Source of the DNA: Microbacterium tenebrionis | GTDB lineage: Bacteria > Actinomycetota > Actinomycetes > Actinomycetales > Microbacteriaceae | DNA: 64,000 nucleotides | Assembly: GCF_903645325.1 (NCBI RefSeq) | Contig: NZ_CAHJXQ010000004.1 | Location: 167,041-231,040, forward strand | Direction: 5' to 3' | Shown here: positions 42,025 to 53,100 of the stretch, piece after piece | Position numbering within the stretch: the stretch's first letter is position 1 | How the letters are laid out: the number at the start of each line of letters is the position of its first letter | The notes under the pieces: generated by a model | Databases searched by the model: none | What the model saw: only the letters and a program-made list of their open reading frames with translations | What the model was told of the DNA's origin: nothing | Made by a program: the position numbers and the translations under genes

Positions 42025-42858
42025 TCAGTACCAGTTGACGGCCTGCGAGTGGCCCCACGCGGCGCACGGGGTGCCGTAGACGCTCTTGATGTAACCGAGG
42101 CCCCAGCGGATCTGCGTGGTGGCGTTGGTCTGCCAGTCGGATCCGGCGCTGGCCATCTTGCTGCCGGGAAGCGCCTGGGGGATGCCGGTCGCTCCGGAGG
42201 GGTTGTAGGCCTGGTAGTTCCAGCCGGACTCCTTGGTCCACAGCGAGTTCAGGCAGGAGAACTGCTCGGCGCCCCACCCGTATTCGTCGGCGGCGATGAG
42301 GGCGGCGGCGTCGCGCGCGCCGTCCGGCGTGTTCGCGGCGGCGATGGCCGCGGCCTCGGCTGCCGCTTCGGCGGCGGCGGCCTCTTCGGCCTTCTTCTTC
42401 GCCACGGCATCGTCCAGGCGCTTCTGCAGCGCCGTGGTCTGCGCGGCGACCATCTGGGCCTGCGCGACGGTGGTGTCGGTGAGCATCGAGCGGACCACGC
42501 CGATCGCATCCTCGTCGGCCAGCGCGGTCGCAGCGTCTTCGAGACCCGCCGTGTCGATCGACGCGTCGATGTCGAAGCCGGACTCCTCCACGCCGGCCGC
42601 CGTGTCCGACGCGGTCTTCAGGGCGGCTTGGGCGGACTCGAGCGCCGCGTCCGCCTCAATCAGCTGTGCACGCAGATCGCCGCGATCGCTCACCGCGGCG
42701 CGGCCGGTGACGTCGGCGGCGGCCGGGGCCGCGGCGGTGAGGCCGGCGGTCGCGGCGAGGCCGAGAGCGGCGCCGGCGACCACAGTCAGGGCGACGACGC
42801 GGCGGTGGGCGCGAGCCGTTCGGCGATGGGCGCGGGTGACGATTCGGGTTTCAGGCAT
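42025..42858 (-). CDS. Secreted lysozyme-like/transglycosylase domain protein
   Basis: This 277-aa protein has a long basic signal peptide (RRVVALTVVAGAALGLAATA, cleavage near AAPAAA) and an Ala/Glu/Lys-rich helical region (about 60-180). The C-terminal lysozyme-like domain reads LIAADEYGWGAEQFSCLNSL, WTKESGWNYQAYNPSGATGI and PQALPGSKM. This is the APF/RPF-type C-terminus with the conserved catalytic-type glutamate in TKESGW. It likely acts on peptidoglycan outside the cell. Confidence 0.87.
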   Translation of the reverse strand: MPETRIVTRAHRRTARAHRRVVALTVVAGAALGLAATAGLTAAAPAAADVTGRAAVSDRGDLRAQLIEADAALESAQAALKTASDTAAGVEESGFDIDASIDTAGLEDAATALADEDAIGVVRSMLTDTTVAQAQMVAAQTTALQKRLDDAVAKKKAEEAAAAEAAAEAAAIAAANTPDGARDAAALIAADEYGWGAEQFSCLNSLWTKESGWNYQAYNPSGATGIPQALPGSKMASAGSDWQTNATTQIRWGLGYIKSVYGTPCAAWGHSQAVNWY

Positions 42859-43146
42859 GACGAACGTAACGATCCTTTGACGTGAGAGGGCCGCTTCGGG
42901 GCGGCCGGTGCACCCTCGGTCGAGCGCACAAGGTAACGATTCTGTATCACGGACCCTGAGCGAGACCTCCGCAGGGCCTGAATGCGCGGTGTGAGCGGCG
43001 TCTCGGCATCCTGATCGTCGCCTACGGCTTCGCCGTGGTGGTGTACCGCAAGAAGCTGCGCTGAGACGTCCGGGCGCGATGCCGTATCACCACGGTCGGT
43101 TCTGAGCGCTGAGAGCCGGCCGAAGTGATACCGCACGGGCGCCGGG
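42859..43146. other. Intergenic, with a small transmembrane remnant
   Basis: At about 43007-43064 (+) a frame reads GILIVAYGFAVVVYRKKLR and stops, like the last helix of a membrane protein. There is no start or upstream domain. Otherwise I see nothing. Confidence 0.35.
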
Positions 43147-43569
43147 TCAGGCGAACGAGTCCTCGATCGCGACCATCCACGAGATGCCGAAGCGGTCGAC
43201 GAGCATCCCGAACTCGCCGCCCCACGGGGCCTCACCGAGAGGCATGATGGCGGTCCCGCGGTCGACGAGCCCGTCCCAGGCGCGGTGCAGGTAGTCGGTG
43301 TCGACGGATCCGCCGCTGAGCGACACCGAGATCCCGGCCGGCTCGCGGTACTCCATGCCGGTCGGTGTGTCGGACGCCATGAGCACGAGCCCGCCCGGTG
43401 CGTTCAGCTGCGCGTGCATGATGAGGTTCTCCTCGCCCTCGGCGGTGCCGCTGTCGGGCATGTCGCCGAAGGTGCTGACCTCGAGATCGCCGCCGAGGAC
43501 GCCCTGGTAGAACTCCATCGCCTCGCGGGCGTTGTCCTTGAACGAGAGGTAGGGGTTGAGGTTGGTCAT
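43147..43569 (-). CDS. VOC-superfamily (PhnB/glyoxalase-like) protein
   Basis: From ATG 43569 (GAAGGAG upstream) it has 140 aa. It has a PhnB-like start (NLNPYLSFKDNAREAMEFYQ), GVLGGDLEVSTFGDMPDSGT, and a second half ending GEFGMLVDRFGISWMVAIED. These proteins have a paired beta-alpha-beta fold and often a metal site. The function is not assigned. Confidence 0.88.
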   Translation of the reverse strand: MTNLNPYLSFKDNAREAMEFYQGVLGGDLEVSTFGDMPDSGTAEGEENLIMHAQLNAPGGLVLMASDTPTGMEYREPAGISVSLSGGSVDTDYLHRAWDGLVDRGTAIMPLGEAPWGGEFGMLVDRFGISWMVAIEDSFA

Positions 43570-43656
43570 GGTCACTCCTTCGTCGGCGGGTGCGGGTTCT
43601 GGTGCCACCAGTGTGCGCTCCGCGTGCGGTGACCTCAACCCCTTTCAGGCGCTGTT

Positions 43657-43834
43657 CACTCGACGAGCTTGCCCTCGCTCGAGACGTCGCGGATGAGCGT
43701 GGCGATCTCCTTCGGCACCGGCGGGATCTCCTCCCGAGTCACGCCCGTCGTGGGTGACCACACCAGGTTCACCTGCAGGGCGGGATCGGTGTCGGGGTGG
43801 TCATGCGTTCCACGCTCGGAACCTGTTCTTCATA
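43657..43834 (-). pseudogene. Possible small gene remnant
   Basis: On the minus strand a frame reads HDHPDTDPALQVNLVWSPTT, then GVTREEIPPVPKEIATLIRD, ending SSEGKLVE at a TGA. There is no start codon upstream before a stop, except weak GTGs inside. It may be an N-truncated gene or a very short protein (about 38 aa from GTG). Confidence 0.35.
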
Positions 43835-43875
43835 ACTCCAATGCATTATGCGCATTATCACGATAGACTGCGGGC

Positions 43876-44802
<927 letters not shown>

Positions 44803-44827
44803 CTGTTCCGACGCGTTCGCCGGCGCG

Positions 44828-45829
44828 TCAGTCAGTCCGTCGCGGGTGCAGGAGTCCGGATGCCGCACCCAGAGCCGAGCCGACGACCGTGTCGATCACG
44901 CGCTCGACGGCGACGTCCATCGCGCCGATCTGACCGGTCGCGGCTCCCGTGAGCAGCAGCACGAGCGGGGTGATGAGCATGAGCGCGAGGGCGTAGTGCC
45001 GCACGACGACGAGTTCGACGCTGAACTGCAGGATGCCCAGCAGCAGGGCGATCCACAGTCCCTGGGGGTGCAGCAGCGCGATCAGAGCGTAGACGCCGAC
45101 GCCGAGCACGGTGCCCAGCATCCGGTGCAGGCCGCGCTGGAAGGCGGCCCGGCGCTCGGCGGCGAGTCCGATCACGGCGACGCCGGCGCCGACGATCCAG
45201 TAGCTGCGGGTGGGGTCCACGAACGCGCCGATCAGCACACCGAGCACCGCCACGATCGACACGCGCAGCACGAGCATGCGCGACGCATCGTCGAACGAGG
45301 GGCCCGGCATGAGCTGCGACAGCGGTCGCGGCTCGTGCGAGCGCACGCGGGGGATGAGCAGCGGCGTGATCGCGACGAGATACGAGAACGCGCAGCCGCC
45401 CGCGAAGGCGGCGACATAGGCGAGCGGCGAGATCGCGCCGGTGCTGGTGATCTGCGCCGAGAGACCGAACACGAGGACGAAGAAGATCGGACCTGGCGGG
45501 CCGAGCCGGAACCCGAAGCACAGCCCCGCCGTGACGACCGCGATGACGATGGTGCCGATGCCTGACAGCCAGTGGTCGCCGCCGGCGATCGTCCCCAGGG
45601 CGGCGCAGGCGACGAGGGCCGCGGCGATCAGGGGCAGCGCTCTCGCGCGGTCGACGACGGGGGAGGCGCCGAAGAAGAGCACCGTGAATGCGCCGGCGCC
45701 GGCGATGAATCCGAGCGTGGGCAGCCCTGCGAGCGTCATGACCGCGACCGGTATCGAGATGCCCAGGGCCGCCTGCAGGCCGAGCTGCCAGCGCGGACCT
45801 CTGGACGGGGCGAAGGCGAACAGGCTCAC
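44828..45829 (-). CDS. FUSC-family membrane protein
   Basis: This 333-aa protein has about ten transmembrane helices in two sets. The second set (ASRMLVLRVSIVAVLGVLIG, RSYWIVGAGVAVIGL) is the FUSC-like pattern shared with aromatic-acid or fusaric-acid efflux components. A hydrophilic central loop (RVRSHEPRPLSQLMPGPSFD) separates them. The substrate is unknown. It converges with the LysR gene. Confidence 0.83.
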   Translation of the reverse strand: MSLFAFAPSRGPRWQLGLQAALGISIPVAVMTLAGLPTLGFIAGAGAFTVLFFGASPVVDRARALPLIAAALVACAALGTIAGGDHWLSGIGTIVIAVVTAGLCFGFRLGPPGPIFFVLVFGLSAQITSTGAISPLAYVAAFAGGCAFSYLVAITPLLIPRVRSHEPRPLSQLMPGPSFDDASRMLVLRVSIVAVLGVLIGAFVDPTRSYWIVGAGVAVIGLAAERRAAFQRGLHRMLGTVLGVGVYALIALLHPQGLWIALLLGILQFSVELVVVRHYALALMLITPLVLLLTGAATGQIGAMDVAVERVIDTVVGSALGAASGLLHPRRTD

Positions 45830-46036
45830 CGATCCATTCTGCCGTGCCGGTCGGCTGCCCCCGGCGCCCGGAGGTCAGGGATGCTGCTGCGCGACCCACT
45901 CCGCGTGACCGAGGTGGATGCCGCACTGAGGTGATCGACGGGCCGCGTGGGCCTCCGCTCTCGCGGATGCCGCCGACATCGCACCAGGCGCGATTTCAGG
46001 TTCTTCGCAGGTTCACGCTAGCCTGATCTCGAGTCG

Positions 46037-46057
46037 CACAGGTAAGCCTTACCTAAT
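46037..46057. promoter_or_regulatory. DtxR/IdeR iron box
   Basis: ACAGGTAAGCCTTACCTAAT is a near-perfect 19-bp inverted repeat (AGGTAAG/CTTACCT) matching the actinobacterial iron-repressor box, 36 bases upstream of the siderophore-binding protein gene. The rest of 45830-46092 holds no gene. Confidence 0.82.
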
Positions 46058-46092
46058 TCGGAATCACCTCACCGCAGAACAGGAGTCCCTCC

Positions 46093-47082
46093 ATGTCCAT
46101 GCCCAGAACTCTCGCGGCAGCAGCCTTCGGCGCCGTATCCCTCCTCGCGCTCGCCGGATGCAGCAGTGCGCCGGCCGACGCTGAAGCGCCCGAGACCGCA
46201 GCCGAGGACTACTACCCGATCACGGTGACGGACATGGCGGGCAACGAGGTGACGATCGAGAGCGCCGAGAGCGTCGCGATCACCGACAACCGCTTCTTCC
46301 AGCTGGCCGCCGACTGGGACCTGCCGATCTCGGTCGCCCCGCGCGACCTGATGAGCCCCGAGAACCCGCTTGCCGACGACGAGGAGATCCTCAACATCGG
46401 CACGCACAGCGAGCCGGACTTCGAGCAGATCGTCGCAGCCGACCCCGACCTCGTCATCAACGGCTACCGGTTCAGCGGCGAGGAGAACGCACAGGGCGTG
46501 CAGGATGCCGCCCCCGACGCCGCCTTCGTCGAGATGACCGGCCCTGAGGATCAGTCGGTCGACGAGTACGTCGCGGAGAGCCTCACTCTCATGGGCGAGG
46601 TCTTCGACCGGAAGGACGAGGCAGCCGCGCTCATCGAGGAGTTCCAGGCCGCCGTCGACGGCGCGAAGGCGGCCTACGACGCCGACAGCACCGTCATGGG
46701 CCTGATCACCTCGGGTGGCGAGATCAACTACGCCAACCCCATCGACGGTCGCGGATCGAGCATCTTCTTCGATCTGCTCGACCTCACCCCGGCGCTGGAT
46801 GCCGAAGGCTCCGAGAACCACACCGGTGACAGCGTCTCGCTCGAAGCGCTCGCCGGCGCGAACGCCGACCACCTCATCGTCCTCGACCGCGACGCCGCGG
46901 TCGGCGAGGGCGAGGTCACGCCCGCGCTCGACCTCATCAACAGCTCGGCCGCGCTCGCGAACGTCCCGGCCGTGACGAACGAGAGCATCTATGTCTTCCC
47001 CGCGGACTACTACCTCACCGAGGACGTGTTCGCCTACACCACGGTGCTGAACGGCCTCGCAGACCTCTTCGCCCAGAAGTGA
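46093..47082 (+). CDS. Iron-siderophore ABC transporter substrate-binding lipoprotein
   Basis: This 329-aa protein has the lipobox LLALAGC (C23) and a FepB/FhuD-type periplasmic-binding fold (YYPITVTDMAGNEVTIESAE, FEQIVAADPDLVINGYRFSG). AGGAG precedes the start. It is followed by two permeases and an ATPase. The iron box upstream implies induction under iron limitation. The exact siderophore is unknown. Confidence 0.92.
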   Translation: MSMPRTLAAAAFGAVSLLALAGCSSAPADAEAPETAAEDYYPITVTDMAGNEVTIESAESVAITDNRFFQLAADWDLPISVAPRDLMSPENPLADDEEILNIGTHSEPDFEQIVAADPDLVINGYRFSGEENAQGVQDAAPDAAFVEMTGPEDQSVDEYVAESLTLMGEVFDRKDEAAALIEEFQAAVDGAKAAYDADSTVMGLITSGGEINYANPIDGRGSSIFFDLLDLTPALDAEGSENHTGDSVSLEALAGANADHLIVLDRDAAVGEGEVTPALDLINSSAALANVPAVTNESIYVFPADYYLTEDVFAYTTVLNGLADLFAQK

Positions 47083-47100
47083 CCTGCTGAGACTCGACGG

Positions 47101-47144
47101 ACGGGTCGCCTCCGCTACCGCGCAGCGGCGCGGAGGCGACCCGT
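47101..47144 (+). terminator. Intercistronic hairpin between binding protein and permease genes
   Basis: ACGGGTCGCCTCCGC (47101-47115) pairs perfectly over 15 bp with 47130-47144. There is no U-tract. It is likely a partial terminator or mRNA stabiliser that favours expression of the binding protein over the membrane parts. Confidence 0.7.
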
Positions 47145-47160
47145 CATCGGAACGGTGAAC

Positions 47161-48192
47161 ATGGCCTCCTCGGCATCCCCTTCGCGCCGCGTCACCGCGG
47201 TCGACGTGCTCGCGCCCGCCCGCGCCCGTCCGGGAGCGCGCACGCGCGCGCTGCCCCTCGTCGTCGCGATCGTCCTGACGATCGGGCTCATCGTGCTGTC
47301 CCTGTTCGTCGGGGTCGCCGACATCACCGCAGGCCAGGGAGGCGGCACGGAGTTCCTGTGGATCACGCGCGTGCCGCGCACGGCATCCCTCGTCCTCGCG
47401 GGGGCGAGCATGGCGATGGCGGGCCTCGTCATGCAGCTGATGACCCAGAACCGGTTCGTCGAGCCGACCACCGTAGGCACCACCGAATGGGCCGGGCTCG
47501 GTCTGCTCGTGACCTACATCGTGCTGCCGGCATCCGGCGTCTTCGTGAAGATGGTCGTCGCGATCGGATTCGCCTTCGTCGGCACCCTGATCTTCTTCGC
47601 GTTCCTGAGGCGCGTCACGCTGAAGTCGTCGCTCATCGTGCCGATCGTCGGCATCATGTTCGGCGCCGTCGTCAGCGCGATCACGACCTTCCTCGCGTTG
47701 CGATTCGATCTGCTGCAGGTGCTCGGCGGGTGGTTCATGGGGCGCTTCACCGGCGTCGAGGTCGGACGCTACGAACTGCTCTGGATCGTCCTGGCCGTGG
47801 CGATCGCCGTGATGGTCCTCGCCGACCGCTTCACGGTCGCGGGCCTCGGCAAGGACGTCGCGACGAACGTCGGCATGAACTACGAGCGCGTCGTGCTGCT
47901 CGGCGTCGGGCTCATCTCGCTCACCACCGGTGTCGTGACCGTCGTGATCGGGATGCTGCCCTTCCTCGGACTCATCGTGCCCAACCTCGTCTCGATGGTG
48001 CGCGGCGACGACCTGCGCTCCAACCTGCCGTGGGTTCTGCTGACCGGCATCTGGATCGTGACGGTGTGCGACATCATCGGACGCGTCGTCATCATGCCCT
48101 TCGAGATCCCGGTGTCCCTGGTACTCGGCGTCGTCGGGTCCGCCGTGTTCATGCTCCTGCTCCTGCGCACGAGGAGGACCAATGCTCGCTGA
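47161..48192 (+). CDS. Iron-siderophore ABC transporter permease (FecCD type), subunit 1
   Basis: This 343-aa protein has nine to ten helices and FecCD motifs (ITRVPRTASLVLAGASMAMA, GLVMQLMTQNRFVEPTTVGT, TGVVTVVIGMLPFLGLIVPN). It pairs with the next gene product. ATG 47161 is preferred to GTG 47155. It overlaps the second permease by 11 bases. Confidence 0.92.
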   Translation: MASSASPSRRVTAVDVLAPARARPGARTRALPLVVAIVLTIGLIVLSLFVGVADITAGQGGGTEFLWITRVPRTASLVLAGASMAMAGLVMQLMTQNRFVEPTTVGTTEWAGLGLLVTYIVLPASGVFVKMVVAIGFAFVGTLIFFAFLRRVTLKSSLIVPIVGIMFGAVVSAITTFLALRFDLLQVLGGWFMGRFTGVEVGRYELLWIVLAVAIAVMVLADRFTVAGLGKDVATNVGMNYERVVLLGVGLISLTTGVVTVVIGMLPFLGLIVPNLVSMVRGDDLRSNLPWVLLTGIWIVTVCDIIGRVVIMPFEIPVSLVLGVVGSAVFMLLLLRTRRTNAR

Positions 48193-49231
48193 CTCTCAGC
48201 TCTCCGCGCCTGCCGGCGCGGGCATCGGCCGCCGGGGCTCCGGGCCTTACGCGAGTCCGCAGCACCGCATCCGGTACCTCGTCATCCTCGTCGCGCTGAT
48301 CGTCGCCGCGGTCACGATCACCGTTCTGCTGCTCACCTGGGGCAACCAGTTCGAGCCGTTCAGCGAGAAGTGGTGGCGGATCTCGCGCATGCGCGTCACG
48401 ACGCTCGTCGTCATCGCCGTCGTCACCTTCTGCCAGGCGATGGCGACCGTGACGTTCCAGACCGTGACGAACAACCGGATCATCACGCCGTCGATCGTGG
48501 GGTTCGAGTCGCTGTACGTGCTCATCCAGACGGCGATCGTGTTCTTCTTCGGCACGGCGGGCATCGCCGAGATCGGCCCGCTCGGCCGGTTCCTGCTGCA
48601 GAGCGCGATGATGGTGCTGTTCGCCCTGCTGCTGTACTCCTGGCTGTTGTCGGGGCGGTTCGGCAACCTGCACGTGATGCTGCTGATCGGCATCGTCATC
48701 GGCGCCGGCATGGGGGCGCTGTCGACGTTCATGCAGCAGATGCTCGACCCGAACGAGTTCGACGTGCTCGCCGCGCGGCTGTTCGGCAGCGTCGGGCACG
48801 CCAGCACCGACTTCCTCTGGATCGTGATCCCTGTGGCAGCGTTGGCGGGCGGTGCGATCTGGTTCCTCGCCAGGCGTCTCGATGTGCTCTCCCTCGGCGG
48901 GGAGATCAGCGCCAATCTCGGGCTTCGCCACCGGCGTCAGACCATGCTGATGCTGACCCTGGTCTCGGTTCTCATGGCGATGACGACCTCGCTCGTCGGA
49001 CCGATGACCTTCCTCGGCTTCCTCATGGCCACGCTCGCGTACTCGATCACGAGCACGTACGACCATCGCCGCATCCTGCCGGTGGCGTGGCTGCTCGGCT
49101 ACGTCATCCTCACCCTCGCCTACTTCCTGCTGCGGCACGTGTTCCCGATCGTCGACGCCGTGACGATCGTCGTCGAGCTGATCGGCGGGCTGCTGTTCCT
49201 CATCGTCGTCTTCCGGAAGGGACGCCTGTGA
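48182..49231 (+). CDS. Iron-siderophore ABC transporter permease (FecCD type), subunit 2
   Basis: This 349-aa protein has the FecCD fold with MRVTTLVVIAVVTFCQAMAT, FQTVTNNRIITPSIVGFESL and SLVGPMTFLGFLMATLAYSI. It is encoded between permease 1 and the ATPase, with overlaps on both sides (GTGA with the ATPase). Confidence 0.92.
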   Translation: MLADSQLSAPAGAGIGRRGSGPYASPQHRIRYLVILVALIVAAVTITVLLLTWGNQFEPFSEKWWRISRMRVTTLVVIAVVTFCQAMATVTFQTVTNNRIITPSIVGFESLYVLIQTAIVFFFGTAGIAEIGPLGRFLLQSAMMVLFALLLYSWLLSGRFGNLHVMLLIGIVIGAGMGALSTFMQQMLDPNEFDVLAARLFGSVGHASTDFLWIVIPVAALAGGAIWFLARRLDVLSLGGEISANLGLRHRRQTMLMLTLVSVLMAMTTSLVGPMTFLGFLMATLAYSITSTYDHRRILPVAWLLGYVILTLAYFLLRHVFPIVDAVTIVVELIGGLLFLIVVFRKGRL

Positions 49232-49986
49232 TCCGTCTCACCCATGTCACCAAGCGCTACAGCAGCGATGTCGAGATCGGGCCCGTCTCGATCGACATCC
49301 CCGCCGGCGGCATCATCGCCCTCGTCGGGCCGAACGGCGCGGGCAAGTCCACCGTGCTCACGATGATCGGGCGGCTGCTCGCCCCCGACGAGGGGACGAT
49401 CGAGGTCGCGGGACTCGACGTGCACCGCACGCCGTCGAAGACCGTCGCGAAGACGGTGTCGATCCTGCGCCAGGAGAACCACTTCGTCACCCGGCTCACG
49501 GTGCGTCAGCTCGTCTCGTTCGGGCGGTACCCGTACAGCGGCGGGCGGCTCACGCAGGCCGACGAGGACAAGATCTCCGAGGCGATCGACTTCCTCGATC
49601 TCACCGACCTCGAGCAGCGCTTCCTCGATCAGCTCTCGGGCGGACAGCGGCAGCGCGCGTACGTCGCGATGGTCCTCGCACAGGACACCGACTACCTGCT
49701 CCTGGACGAACCGCTCAACAACCTCGACGCGCAGCACTCCGTGCAGATGATGGGGCAGCTGCGCCGGGCCGCCGACGAGCTCGGGCGCACGATCGTCATC
49801 GTGCTGCATGACATCAACTTCGCGGCCGCCTACAGCGACTACATCATCGCCATGGAGAACGGACGCATCGCCGAGCACGGGACGCCGGACGAGATCATCC
49901 GCGACGACGTGCTGACCCGTGTGTTCCGCACGCCGGTGACCGTGATCGACGGCCCGAACGGACGGTTCGCCGCGTACCACCGGTGA
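49228..49986 (+). CDS. Iron-siderophore ABC transporter ATP-binding protein
   Basis: This 252-aa ATPase has Walker A GPNGAGKST, signature LSGGQRQRAYVAMVLAQ, Walker B YLLLDEPLNNLD and switch histidine VIVLHDINFAAAYSDY. GTG 49228 overlaps the permease stop. It is the last gene of the four-gene iron operon. Confidence 0.94.
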   Translation: MIRLTHVTKRYSSDVEIGPVSIDIPAGGIIALVGPNGAGKSTVLTMIGRLLAPDEGTIEVAGLDVHRTPSKTVAKTVSILRQENHFVTRLTVRQLVSFGRYPYSGGRLTQADEDKISEAIDFLDLTDLEQRFLDQLSGGQRQRAYVAMVLAQDTDYLLLDEPLNNLDAQHSVQMMGQLRRAADELGRTIVIVLHDINFAAAYSDYIIAMENGRIAEHGTPDEIIRDDVLTRVFRTPVTVIDGPNGRFAAYHR

Positions 49987-50021
49987 TCCCGGGCGCCGCG
50001 TGCAGCGGGGGAATCGACGTT

Positions 50022-50126
50022 CGCAAACTCGCCATGGCGGATGCGCTTCGTGGAGGTTAGGATGGAAACCTCCGGCCTGAACGGCTGGCGACGCCTCGGA
50101 GAGGGGCCGTCGATTTGCGGGGAGAG
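50022..50126 (+). promoter_or_regulatory. Structured 5' leader of the giant repeat-protein gene
   Basis: CGCAAACTCG (50022-50031) can pair with CGATTTGCG (50111-50119) with one bulge, closing a ~100-nt domain. Inside, GGAGGTT (50052-50058) pairs with AACCTCC (50067-50073). CTCCGGCCTGAACGG and GGGGCCGTCG add further pairing. The closing strand overlaps the start of the ribosome-binding site GGGGAGAG (50118-50126), so folding could gate translation. It partly resembles c-di-GMP-I elements (GCAAA, CCTCCGGCCT) but does not fit that consensus well. Confidence 0.4.
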
Positions 50127-50128
50127 TT

Positions 50129-53100
50129 ATGAACGCGGAGACGACTGCGCCCCGTCGTCGACGGTGGCGTTCGCTCATCGCGATGACGACTGCGGCGACT
50201 CTCGCCGTCGTCGGGCTCACGGTCATCGCGCCGCCCGCTCCTGAGCCGGCGGAAGCCGCGGTCGTGCAGTGGGGCACGAACTCGGGAAGCGCACCGAACT
50301 ACCAGGCCAACGTGAACGGCGACTTCCTGATGTCGGGAAACGGCGTGCTCGGCTGCACAGGCTCGGGTGTTACGGGCAGCGGCACGTGCACCGACCTGCA
50401 CGCGGCCTCCAGCACCAACACGAACAACGTCAACGACAACTTCACGATGGCGAACGTCAACGCGGTCACGGGTTTCACGACGAACTCGTCCAGCGCGACC
50501 GTGAACATCCCGGCCGGCGCCGCGGTGATCAAGGCGTTCCTCAACTGGAGCGCGAACACCGGCGTCTTCACCGGCGATTCGCGCGTGCTGTGCACGACGT
50601 GGAGTGCCGCGCGCGGCACCGCGACCCTGCCGTCGGGGTCGGCCACCGGCTACACGTCGCGTGCCGTGCAGTTCAAGGTCGGCAGCGGTGCGATTGCGAA
50701 CGTGGCACCGCAGAGCATGATCGAGGATCCGACGTCGCAGGCGACCTACCGCAGCTACTCGGCGACAGCCGATGTCACCAGCGCCTTCGCGGGAGTCGCC
50801 ACAGGTTCTGACGTCACCGTCTCGGCCGGCAACATCTGGACCCCGACCGGACCGGGTTGCTACGCGGGCTGGTCCGTCACCGTGATCTACGACTACGGCA
50901 CCTACATTCCCGGGAACACCGCGTCCATCCAGCGCAACATCATCTACTACCAGGGTCACGTCCGGCAGGGAGCGTCCGATCCCGCGCTCACGGTCGCGTT
51001 CAACGGATTCACCGCGGTCGACACCGGTACGCGCGTGGGCTTCACGCTGTACGAGGGCGATCGCAACATCACGGGTGATTCGGCATCCTATTCGCGGAAC
51101 ACGTCGACGTCATACACACCGATCGCCAATCCTGCCGGCGCGACCAACAACATCGGCATCGGCCGTGCCGAGAACTCGATCCGATACACCGGAGCCGCGG
51201 GCACCGCCTTCACGAACCAGAGCGTCGACGTCGACACGGCACCGCTCACGAACATCGTGGCGGGGGACTCTCGCGTCAACCTGCAGCTCGGCACGAGCGG
51301 TGACTCCTACCTCCTCACCAACGCCGTGCTCTCGGTGCCGACGGCAGGGCTCCAGCTCGTCAAGTCGTTCGACGGCACGAAGGACACACAGTCGCGCACC
51401 GCCGGCGAGAACGCGACATTCACGATCCGGGTCACGAACACGGGTGCGGGCACCCTGCGCAACATCGTGATCCAGGACGACCAGTCCGACTGCAGCCGGA
51501 CCCTCACCGGCGTGCAGCTCGCACCGCAGGAGTCCTACACCTTCACCTGCACCGCCAACGCGCCATCCTCGACGGGGTACGTGTCGACGGCGAAGGCGAC
51601 GGCGAACACCGTGGTCGGCAACTTCCTCGCGCAGGACGAGGATTCGACCACCGTGCTGCTGTCCGCGATCGCGCTGACGAAGACGAGCACTCTGGCCGCA
51701 GGAGCCACTGGCAGGGCTGGTGATGTCATCACCTACACCTTCACCGTCACCAACAGCGGGCAGTCGACGCTGACCGGCGTCACGATCACGGACCCGCTGC
51801 CCGGGTTGTCGACCATCGTGTTCGGCGCGTGGCCCGGCTCCCCGGGAACCCTGGCCCCCGGCCAGTCGGTCACCGCGACCGCGACGTACACGCTCACCCA
51901 GACCGACGTGGATGCCGGCGCGGTCGCGAACACCGCGACTGCGACCGGAACGGATGACGACGGCGGAGCGAAGCCGACGGCCCCGGCCAACAGGGTGACG
52001 CCGATCGCTGCGGCCGCCGCGATCACGGTCACCAAGACGGGAGCGCTCGCATCGGGAGCGACCGGTCGCGTCGGCGAACGCATCAACTACACCTTCACGT
52101 TCACGAACACGGGCAACGTGACGCTCGCGAACGCGACTCTGGCAGATCCGCTCTCGGGGCTCTCGCCCCCGGTCATCACCTGGCCCACCGCGACCGCAGG
52201 CGTGCTCCCGGTCGGCCAGAAGGCGACGGCCACCGCGTTCTACACCATCACCCAGGCGGACGTGGACGCAGGATTCGTCCGCAACACCGCCACCGTCTCC
52301 GCCCGCACCCCCGCAGGCAGCACCATCTCGGCCTCTTCTCCTCAGGTCCAGGTCAACACGATCGCGTCCGCCCCGGCGCTCACGACGACGAAGTCGGGAG
52401 CCATCACCTCGGGCAGCGGCGGCGTCGGCAGCGTGATCACGTACAGCTTCACGGCCCGCAACGCGGGCAACACCACCCTGACGGGCGTCTCGATCTCCGA
52501 TCCGCTCACAGGTCTGTCCGCACTCACGTACTCGTGGCCGGGCACCGCAGGAACGCTCGCTCCCGGTCAGACCGTCACGGCGACCGCCACGTACACCGTC
52601 AAGCAGGCGGACGTCGATGCGGGCTCGGTCAAGAACACCGCCACAGGCAAGGCGACGACCCCGGCCGGCGCGACCCTGACGGTGCCGAGCAGTCAGTCGA
52701 CGGTGTCGACGGCGCCGGCGAACCCGGCCGTCACCCTCACCAAGACCGGTGCCCTCGCTCCCGGAAGCGCTGGGCGCGCCGGGGATGTGGTCACCTACTC
52801 GTTCGCCCTGGCCAACACCGGCAACGTGACGCTGACGCAGGTGGGCATCACCGACCCGCTCTCCGGCCTCTCAGCGCTCACCTATTCGTGGCCGGGCACC
52901 GCGGGGACTCTGGCCCCCGGTCAGAGCGTCACAGCGACCGCCACCTACACGCTCAAGCAGAGCGATGTGGATGCCGGTGCCGTGGCGAACACGGCGACGG
53001 CGAGCGCCCGGCCCCCGTCCGGTGCCGCGCTGACGCAGTCGCGCTCGGCGACCGTGCCGATCGCGCCCGCCAGCACGCTGTCCGTCCTCAAGTCCGGCTC

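Noticed and set aside
41743..42885. A 380-codon + strand frame opposite aceA promoter and the lysozyme-like gene
   Set aside because: It is low-complexity Gly/Arg-rich and antisense to a protein with a clear signal peptide and catalytic domain.
50022..50120. A canonical c-di-GMP-I riboswitch
   Set aside because: It shares GCAAA and CCTCCGGCCT but the GGAGGTT/AACCTCC hairpin and missing tetraloop-receptor pattern do not fit, so it is kept only as a structured leader candidate.
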